A DNA stretch of 28,647 nt from Steroidobacteraceae bacterium. GTDB taxonomy: Bacteria; Pseudomonadota; Gammaproteobacteria; Steroidobacterales; Steroidobacteraceae. The stretch is from positions 1 to 28,647 of the forward strand of contig JABEVI010000205.1 in assembly GCA_013044085.1 (NCBI GenBank), written 5' to 3'. Under the pieces are notes generated by a model. The model was not told the DNA's origin. It was given only the letters and a program-made list of their open reading frames with translations, and ran no database searches. The position numbers and the translations under genes are program-made. Of the stretch, positions 24,024-28,647 are shown in pieces. Position 1 is the first letter of the stretch; each line of letters opens with the position of its first letter.

Positions 24024-24476
24024 ATGTCGAGCCTCGCGATTGCGATTGCGGTGAACCTGGTGCTCGGTGGCGTGCTGCTCGCGCTGCTGCTCGCGAGGCG
24101 TGGCCGCGATGAGGTCTGCCTCGGCGGCGCCTCTGAGGCGATCGCGCACTTTCGGATCCATTACCCGGATGCGGACGGCGAGGTGAGCGTGGCGGCGGAC
24201 GGGCGGGGCGCCCTGATCGAACTCGGTGGCGGCGCGGTCGGCTTGCTCGAGAGGCGTGGACGGCGCTGGAACGCGCGGCTGCTCGCGCCGGGTGATGTCA
24301 GGGCCGTCGACGTCGACGGCGGGCAGGGTCTTAGGCTGCGGTTTGCGGATTTTTCCTGGCCGCGCGCGCGCATATGCCTCGATGATGCCGAGGCCCTGGC
24401 GGCCTGGAGGGCGCGGCTCGGCGCGCTCACGGGTGCCGCGGCCAGGCCGCCTCGACAGGAGACCCGTCATGCTTGA
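24024..24476 (+). CDS. Unrecognised small membrane-anchored protein
   Basis: I do not recognise a family. From ATG 24024 (GGGGG ribosome-site-like stretch upstream) the protein has 150 residues. A single hydrophobic helix at about 4-24 (LAIAIAVNLVLGGVLLALLLA) is followed by RRGRDE, so the rest probably faces the cytoplasm. The soluble part, about 25-150, looks like a small beta-rich domain (FRIHYPDADGEVSVAADGRGA, then LRLRFADFSWPRARICLDDAE) ending in a helix (ALAAWRARLGAL). It overlaps the sterol desaturase gene by 8 bp and follows the acyl-CoA dehydrogenase by 42 bp. Tight overlap suggests a partner or accessory of the desaturase-like enzyme. Confidence 0.75.
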   Translation: MSSLAIAIAVNLVLGGVLLALLLARRGRDEVCLGGASEAIAHFRIHYPDADGEVSVAADGRGALIELGGGAVGLLERRGRRWNARLLAPGDVRAVDVDGGQGLRLRFADFSWPRARICLDDAEALAAWRARLGALTGAAARPPRQETRHA

Positions 24477-25404
24477 TCCGGTCTATTATCGTGCGGCGAC
24501 GGCCGTGCAGTTGCTGTTGCTGCTGCTCATCCCGATCGAGGTGTGGCTCGCCTCGGCGGCGCGCATCAAGGCCGAGTACGAACTGCGGGACACGCTCGCG
24601 AACGTGGGCGTGAGCGTCGGCAGCATCTTCTTCTGGGGCATGCTCGGCTGGCTGTATTTCGGTGGCGTGACCTTCGCCTATACGCACCGCCTGTTCGACG
24701 TGCCCTTCACGTGGTGGTCGTTCCTGCTCGCGTTCGTGCTCGATGACTGTCGATACTATTGGTGGCACCGGATCAGCCACCGCTCACGCTGGTTCTGGGC
24801 CTCGCACGTCGTGCATCATTCGAGCCAGCATTTCAACCTGTCGACGAATCTGCGCCAGAGCTGGACCTCGCAGTTCAGCGGCCTGACGCTGCTGAACGTG
24901 CCGCTCGCATTCATTGGTTTCAACCCCGCCGTGATCGCGCTCGCCTTCACCGTGAACCTCTTGTACCAGTTCTGGATCCACACCGAATCGATCGACCGCA
25001 TGCCGCGCTGGTTCGAGTGGCTCCTGAACACACCCTCGCATCACCGCGTGCATCATGCGAGCAATCCGCGCTATCTGGACGCGAACTACGCCGGCGTGTT
25101 CATGATCTGGGACCGCGCCTTCGGCAGCTTCGTGCCGGAACAGGCCGATGAGCCTGTGCGCTACGGCATCGTCAAGAATCTAGGCACCTTCAACCCGGTG
25201 CGCATCGCATTGCATGAGTACGTGAGCATCGCCCGGGACCTCATGCGCAAGAATCTGAGCTGGATGCAGCGGCTCGGATACTTCTTCGGCCCGCCGGGTT
25301 GGAGCCATGACGGCAGCCGGCGGACGAGCGAGGAATTGCGCGCGGTAGAGGCGGCTAGGCGAGATCGGCAGCCAACGATTGGCGCGTCGGCACGCCCGGC
25401 GTGA
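24469..25404 (+). CDS. Sterol desaturase / fatty acid hydroxylase family membrane enzyme
   Basis: The 311-residue protein belongs to the membrane-bound di-iron hydroxylase family (PF04116). Hydrophobic segments lie near 12-30, 45-70, 82-95 and 133-165. The three His clusters that bind the metals are complete: HRISH (100-104), HVVHH (113-117) and HRVHH (192-196), plus His171. Members hydroxylate or desaturate sterols, fatty acids, carotenoids or ether lipids; the substrate here is not predictable. ATG 24469 has AGGAGA 8 bases upstream. The last 50 bp overlap the convergent DUF3501 gene. Downstream of the acyl-CoA dehydrogenase pair, a role on a lipid or isoprenoid substrate is likely. Confidence 0.93.
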   Translation: MLDPVYYRAATAVQLLLLLLIPIEVWLASAARIKAEYELRDTLANVGVSVGSIFFWGMLGWLYFGGVTFAYTHRLFDVPFTWWSFLLAFVLDDCRYYWWHRISHRSRWFWASHVVHHSSQHFNLSTNLRQSWTSQFSGLTLLNVPLAFIGFNPAVIALAFTVNLLYQFWIHTESIDRMPRWFEWLLNTPSHHRVHHASNPRYLDANYAGVFMIWDRAFGSFVPEQADEPVRYGIVKNLGTFNPVRIALHEYVSIARDLMRKNLSWMQRLGYFFGPPGWSHDGSRRTSEELRAVEAARRDRQPTIGASARPA

Positions 25405-25948
25405 CCGTGTGTCGATACGCGGCGTGATCGATGCCGAGTTCGATCGGCGAGCCGCTCTTCAGAGCCGCGCGTGCTGTGGCGCTCAGTTCGAAACGCAGAA
25501 AATGCACGGCTGAGGTTTTCTCCTCGTTCTCCCGCTCCATGTCCTCGTCCGCGATCGCATAGAAGCGCTCCGGGCCGACACCGACCCAGCAGCGCGCTTC
25601 GAGGCCTTTCAGGCGCGTCAGCGCTTCGCGCCGCTCCTCGGGGTCCGTGTATTCAATCAGCAGCGTCGCCTTCAGGTTCGTGCCGTCCGGGATCAGCGGG
25701 TTGTAGCTCGCAAGCTCCTCGTCGATCGCCTCGGCCTCGAAGATGCGCTCGGCGCGCAACATCTCCTGAACCTGGTATTGAACCGTCAGGCGGTCCTCGA
25801 AGCACCAGGTCGTGTGCGGGCCGACCGAAATGTTGCGCAGGTTCTTGTGCGCCATCACGCGAGCGCGGAACTCGCCACGCGCCCGCGCGTAAGCCTCCAG
25901 GCTCATCAGGTCGGCGGCCTTCAGGTGTCCGGCAGGGAGTGTGTTCAT
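25355..25948 (-). CDS. DUF3501 family protein
   Basis: The 197-residue protein matches DUF3501, which commonly neighbours a rubrerythrin and a CCG-domain iron-sulfur protein. The conserved N-terminal part (ARVMAHKNLRNISVGPHTT then FEDRLTVQYQVQEMLRAERI) is rich in charged helices. The second half carries LLIEYTDPEERREAL and a GPERFYAIADED segment. There are no metal-binding Cys clusters, signal peptide or membrane helix. Biochemical function is unknown. Start ATG 25948 lies 14 bp after the Fe-S protein gene, so they are co-transcribed. Its 3' end overlaps the opposite-strand desaturase gene by 50 bp. Confidence 0.9.
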   Translation of the reverse strand: MNTLPAGHLKAADLMSLEAYARARGEFRARVMAHKNLRNISVGPHTTWCFEDRLTVQYQVQEMLRAERIFEAEAIDEELASYNPLIPDGTNLKATLLIEYTDPEERREALTRLKGLEARCWVGVGPERFYAIADEDMERENEEKTSAVHFLRFELSATARAALKSGSPIELGIDHAAYRHTVTPGVPTRQSLAADLA

Positions 25949-25962
25949 CGTTCGGGGCTCGC

Positions 25963-27315
25963 TTAGATCTGGTAGGCGGTGCGCAGCAGCGTCAGTGGGT
26001 GGGTCGGGGGCGCATCGCCCGCGATGCCGTTCTCGATCTGGTGGCCGGCCATCGGACAATCGCTCGAATACCACGCAGCCGCCGATTTTTCGACCCGCTG
26101 CATCACCGGCGCGCCGATCTTCATCGACACGTCGTGGAATTCCTTCTTGACCGCATAGGTGCCGTCATGACCCGAGCAGCGCTCGATGATGTCGAGCGTC
26201 GTGCCGGGCACGAGTTTCAACACATCGCGCGTCTTCAATCCGAGGTTCTGCACCCGCAGATGACAGGGCACGTGATAGGCCACTTTGCCGAGCTCGCGCT
26301 TGAAGTCGGTGCGCAGCAGGCCGGCCGCGTGGCGCAGCATCAGATACTCGAACGGGTCGAAGATGTGCTCGCGGACCTTGCGCACGCCCGCATCGTCGGG
26401 AAAGAGGAGCGGCAGCTCCTGTTTGAACATCAACACGCACGACGGGATGGCGGCGACGATGTCGTTGCCGGCGTCGATCACGCGCAGCATCTGCGCAATG
26501 TTCTCGTCCTTCAGGCGCTCGATCGACTTCAGGTCGCCGAGCTCGAGTTTGGGCATGCCGCAGCATTTCTCCGATGGCATCAGCGTCACCGGGATGCCGT
26601 TGTGCTCGAAAACGGCGGCGAGGTCGGCATCGATCTGCGGTTCGTTGCGGTTGCAATAGCAGGTCGTGAACAGCGCGACCCGGCCGCGGGTGTCCGCGGT
26701 TGCGACCGGTTCGAGTGCGGGCTTGGTGCGCCGTGTATCCTGTTTGCGGAACGTGTCGCTGTGGTATTCGGGTACGGGCGCGTCGCGATGCACGCCGAGC
26801 GTCGCCTCGAGCACCCGGCGCCCGAGCGCTGAGCGATTGGCCGCATTGACGATGGAGGCGACCACCGGAATGCCGGCGATCGAACCGACCTGGTCGGTCG
26901 AGGAGAGGATCTTGTCGCGCAACGAAGTCTCGCCGCGCTCGAATTTCAAGGCTTTGGCGCGCAACATGAGGTGCGGGAAGTCGAGCGCCCAGGGGTGCGG
27001 CGGCACGTAGGGGCACTTGGTCATGTAGCACATGTCGCACAGGTAGCAGTGGTCGACGACCTCCCAGTAGACCTTTTGCGGCACGCCGTCGAGTTCGCCG
27101 CTCGGCGAGGCGTCAACCGCGTCGAACAAGGTCGGGAAGGAATTGCACAGATTGAAGCAGCGCCGGCAACCATGACAGATGTCGAAGGTTCGCTCGAGTT
27201 CCGTGAACAGCGCCGTCTCGTCGAGGTAGGCGGGGTTCTTCCAGTCGATCGGATGGCGCGTCGGCGCCTCGAGTCCGCCTTCGCGCGCGCCGCCCGCGCT
27301 ATTCTCGCTGCTCAT
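25963..27315 (-). CDS. Heterodisulfide-reductase-like iron-sulfur protein with two [4Fe-4S] and CCG domains
   Basis: The 450-residue protein resembles GlpC/HdrB-type subunits. Two ferredoxin-like [4Fe-4S] sites lie near the N-terminus: Cys47, 50, 53, 57 (CHGCRRCFNLC) and Cys90, 93, 96, 101 (CYLCDMCYMTKCP, with four residues before the last Cys). Two CCG-type domains follow, with CYCNRNEP/EKCCGMPKLELGD near 240-280 and VPCHLR/ERCSGHDG near 365-400; these bind further iron-sulfur centres in relatives. No transmembrane helix is seen. The start chosen is ATG 27315, with GGAG upstream; upstream in-frame sequence is rubrerythrin antisense. Electron transfer to or from the rubrerythrin encoded upstream is an inference from constant gene neighbourhood. 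Confidence 0.93.
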   Translation of the reverse strand: MSSENSAGGAREGGLEAPTRHPIDWKNPAYLDETALFTELERTFDICHGCRRCFNLCNSFPTLFDAVDASPSGELDGVPQKVYWEVVDHCYLCDMCYMTKCPYVPPHPWALDFPHLMLRAKALKFERGETSLRDKILSSTDQVGSIAGIPVVASIVNAANRSALGRRVLEATLGVHRDAPVPEYHSDTFRKQDTRRTKPALEPVATADTRGRVALFTTCYCNRNEPQIDADLAAVFEHNGIPVTLMPSEKCCGMPKLELGDLKSIERLKDENIAQMLRVIDAGNDIVAAIPSCVLMFKQELPLLFPDDAGVRKVREHIFDPFEYLMLRHAAGLLRTDFKRELGKVAYHVPCHLRVQNLGLKTRDVLKLVPGTTLDIIERCSGHDGTYAVKKEFHDVSMKIGAPVMQRVEKSAAAWYSSDCPMAGHQIENGIAGDAPPTHPLTLLRTAYQI

Positions 27316-27364
27316 CAGCTGTTGCTCCGTGAACGCCTGTGTGAAGGTCCGCCGGCCCGGCGCT

Positions 27365-27394
27365 GACCGGTCCGGGTTGAGACCCGGACCGGTC
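27365..27394 (-). repeat. Strong hairpin between rubrerythrin and the Fe-S protein gene
   Basis: GACCGGTCCGGG (27365-27376) and CCCGGACCGGTC (27383-27394) pair perfectly over 12 bp with a 6-base loop. It lies 15 bp after the rubrerythrin stop. No T-tract follows on the minus strand, so it is unlikely to be a full terminator. Such intercistronic stems often protect the upstream message or reduce downstream expression. Confidence 0.7.
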
Positions 27395-27409
27395 GCACCT
27401 GATGTCGGC

Positions 27410-27823
27410 TCAGATCGAGTCGAGTGCCTTCGTGAAGCGATTGGCGTGGGAACGCTCGGCCTTGGCGAGCGTCTCGAACCAGTCCGCGATGTCGTTGAAG
27501 CCTTCCTCGCGCGCCGCCTTCGCCATGCCCGGGTACATGTCCGTGTACTCGTGCGTTTCGCCGGCAATCGCGGCCTTCAGGTTGTCCTTCGTCGGGCCGA
27601 TCGGCAGCCCGGTCGCCGGATCGCCGACCGCTTCGAGGTATTCGAGGTGCCCGTGCGCATGGCCCGTCTCGCCTTCGGCGGTCGAACGGAACACCGCGGA
27701 GACGTCGTTTAAGCCCTCGACGTCGGCCTTGGCCGCGAAATACAGGTAACGGCGGTTCGCCTGGGACTCGCCCGCGAACGCGTCCTTCAGATTCTTTTCA
27801 GTCTTGCTGCCCTTCAGTTGCAT
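27410..27823 (-). CDS. Rubrerythrin-family di-iron protein without rubredoxin domain
   Basis: Rubrerythrins reduce hydrogen peroxide at a di-iron site in a four-helix bundle. This 137-residue form has only the bundle. Probable ligands are Glu19 (AGESQANRRY), Glu52 and His55 (GETGH), Glu89 or Glu92 (AGETHEY), and Glu123 and His126 (AERSH). The C-terminal rubredoxin domain of classic rubrerythrin is absent, so an external electron donor is required. The Fe-S protein encoded next is the obvious candidate, but this is inference. A very good AAGGAGA ribosome site precedes the ATG. It is the first gene of a three-gene minus-strand operon with the Fe-S and DUF3501 genes. Confidence 0.94.
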   Translation of the reverse strand: MQLKGSKTEKNLKDAFAGESQANRRYLYFAAKADVEGLNDVSAVFRSTAEGETGHAHGHLEYLEAVGDPATGLPIGPTKDNLKAAIAGETHEYTDMYPGMAKAAREEGFNDIADWFETLAKAERSHANRFTKALDSI

Positions 27824-27902
27824 CGTCAGTCTCCTTTTCGAGTTCGATCATCGAGGCGCGCTAGTCTACGCCCCGAACATGATGCACAGAAGACAAGGTT
27901 TC

Positions 27903-27917
27903 CTATCGGCACGATAG
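27903..27917. promoter_or_regulatory. Candidate operator upstream of rubrerythrin
   Basis: CTATCG (27903-27908), GCA, CGATAG (27912-27917) form a perfect inverted repeat 80-94 bp upstream of the rubrerythrin start, in the 137 bp gap before the DUF218 gene. A TAGACT -10-like hexamer lies nearer the gene on the minus strand. It could bind a redox regulator; no known consensus was matched. Confidence 0.3.
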
Positions 27918-27960
27918 ATGCGGTCAATGGCGCGCCGCGGCGCGCCCCGGCCGCGCCGCG

Positions 27961-28647
27961 TCACTGGCGCCGCAGGCCGCTCCAGGCAAAGAACTCGCGC
28001 ACCCGTTCGCCGATCAGTTCGTGCAACGCCCGCGCCGAGGTGAACAGCGCATGCGCGCCCGGTAGGTAGTCCGGCAGGCGAGAATCGGCCGGCGCCCGGA
28101 CGTGCACGGGCGCGGCCACGACCTGCACGCCGGCGGCCGTGAATTCGTGGGCGGCGCGCCATAGATGCATGGCGTTCGACACCAGGAGTATTCGGTGTAT
28201 TCCCGCCGCGCGCAGAATGCGCGCCGAGTTCCTCGCATTCTCGAAGGTGTCGAATGCCTGGTCGTCCACCCAGCGCGGTGTGATCGCAAAGTTGCGTTCC
28301 AGCGTGTCGCGCATCGCGGTTGCCTCGCCACGGTAACCCGTGACCAATACCGGCAGTGCGCTGCAGCGCTCGAGCCAGGCCCCATAGGCCAGCCTCTCGA
28401 GAAGGTAGGCGTCGGCTTCCGGCCCACCGTACTCGGGTGCATACGCGCGCTGTCCGCCGCCTCCGAGAATGACGATCGCGCGGGCACCGGTCGCGGCGCA
28501 GCGCGCCGGCGCGAGCGCAGGATACCTTTGGGCGAGCATCGCGAGCCGTTGCGCGACGACCGTGGTCGAGAGCAGCCAGAGCGAAACCGCGGCGGCGGCG
28601 ATCAGACCGGCGCCGAGCCGCGGCCTGCGCCGGTGCCACAGCGCGCC
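27961..28647 (-). CDS. DUF218 (YdcF/ElyC/SanA-like) protein, 5' end beyond window
   Basis: The frame is open from the right edge to a TGA at 27961, showing 228 residues. An ATG at 28539 is internal: the upstream in-frame codons encode a membrane segment (LGAGLIAAAAVSLWLLSTTV) and continue past the edge. The DUF218 domain has the signatures AIVILGGGGQ near its start, YLLERLAYGAWLER, VLVTGY, AFDTFENARNSARIL (with the conserved Thr-x-Glu-Asn-Ala) and LLVSNAMHLWRA. ElyC and SanA relatives act in envelope or peptidoglycan-lipid homeostasis. Which one this is cannot be told from the fragment. Same strand as rubrerythrin but 137 bp apart. Confidence 0.92.
   Translation of the reverse strand, partial: GALWHRRRPRLGAGLIAAAAVSLWLLSTTVVAQRLAMLAQRYPALAPARCAATGARAIVILGGGGQRAYAPEYGGPEADAYLLERLAYGAWLERCSALPVLVTGYRGEATAMRDTLERNFAITPRWVDDQAFDTFENARNSARILRAAGIHRILLVSNAMHLWRAAHEFTAAGVQVVAAPVHVRAPADSRLPDYLPGAHALFTSARALHELIGERVREFFAWSGLRRQ

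Noticed and set aside
24226..24468. Extension of the sterol desaturase gene into the unknown small gene
   Set aside because: The ATG at 24469 has AGGAGA upstream, and the added residues are Arg/Ser-rich frame-shadow sequence.
1..28647. CRISPR arrays, insertion sequences, prophage genes, attachment sites, toxin-antitoxin pairs or riboswitches
   Set aside because: No regularly spaced repeats, transposase/integrase motifs, direct duplications next to the tRNA, or long structured leaders were found when reading both strands.

Overview
The window is about 28.6 kb of uniformly high-GC chromosomal DNA from a gammaproteobacterium, most likely a lineage near the Xanthomonadales/Nevskiales/Steroidobacter part of the class. 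The main evidence is gene order. clpS-clpA-infA-aat-(PF04339)-trxB-ftsK-lolA-rarA-serS follows the arrangement of E. coli and Pseudomonas, without the cydDC/lrp insertions of E. coli and without the ate/bpt gene next to aat in Pseudomonas. No insertion sequence, prophage, CRISPR array or other clear transfer sign was seen. Coding density is very high and many genes overlap by 1-8 bp.

Layout. (1) 1-5624, minus strand: gspC-D-E-F, the start of a type II secretion operon whose later genes lie beyond the left edge. (2) 5784-8411, plus: clpS and clpA, the N-degron adaptor and its unfoldase. (3) 8416-11532, minus: trxB, a FemAB/GNAT-like PF04339 gene and aat in overlapping succession, then infA with its own promoter. 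aat appears to start at CTG inside the preceding stop codon. (4) 11635-17220, plus: ftsK, lolA, rarA and serS, covering chromosome segregation, lipoprotein transport, replication-fork maintenance and seryl-tRNA synthesis. (5) 17221-19312: a Bax-inhibitor-1 family membrane protein (minus), a glycosyltransferase family 9 (heptosyltransferase-like) gene (plus) that seems to lack any standard start codon, and tRNA-Ser(UGA). (6) 19445-21082, minus: a PsiE-family membrane protein, a double CDGSH iron-sulfur protein and a LigB/DODA-type dioxygenase. (7) 21190-25404, plus: an HxlR-family regulator followed closely by two acyl-CoA dehydrogenases, an unrecognised small membrane-anchored protein and a sterol-desaturase-family enzyme. 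This looks like one operon for a lipid or isoprenoid substrate. (8) 25355-27823, minus: rubrerythrin, a two-[4Fe-4S]/CCG-domain protein and a DUF3501 protein, a recurring but poorly understood redox-stress cluster. (9) A 5'-truncated DUF218 (YdcF/ElyC-like) gene at the right edge.

How the parts relate. ClpS/ClpA and Aat belong to one pathway: Aat adds Leu/Phe to protein N-termini and ClpS delivers such proteins to ClpAP. The PF04339 protein made from the same mRNA as Aat is a candidate further component. The left two thirds are core housekeeping. The right third holds less studied metabolic and redox genes. I did not find a convincing wholly new system. The best leads are the PF04339-aat coupling, apparent near-cognate start codons (CTG, ATC), the clpS leader, a GspE without its zinc cysteines, the HxlR/acyl-CoA dehydrogenase/desaturase operon and the rubrerythrin/Fe-S/DUF3501 cluster.
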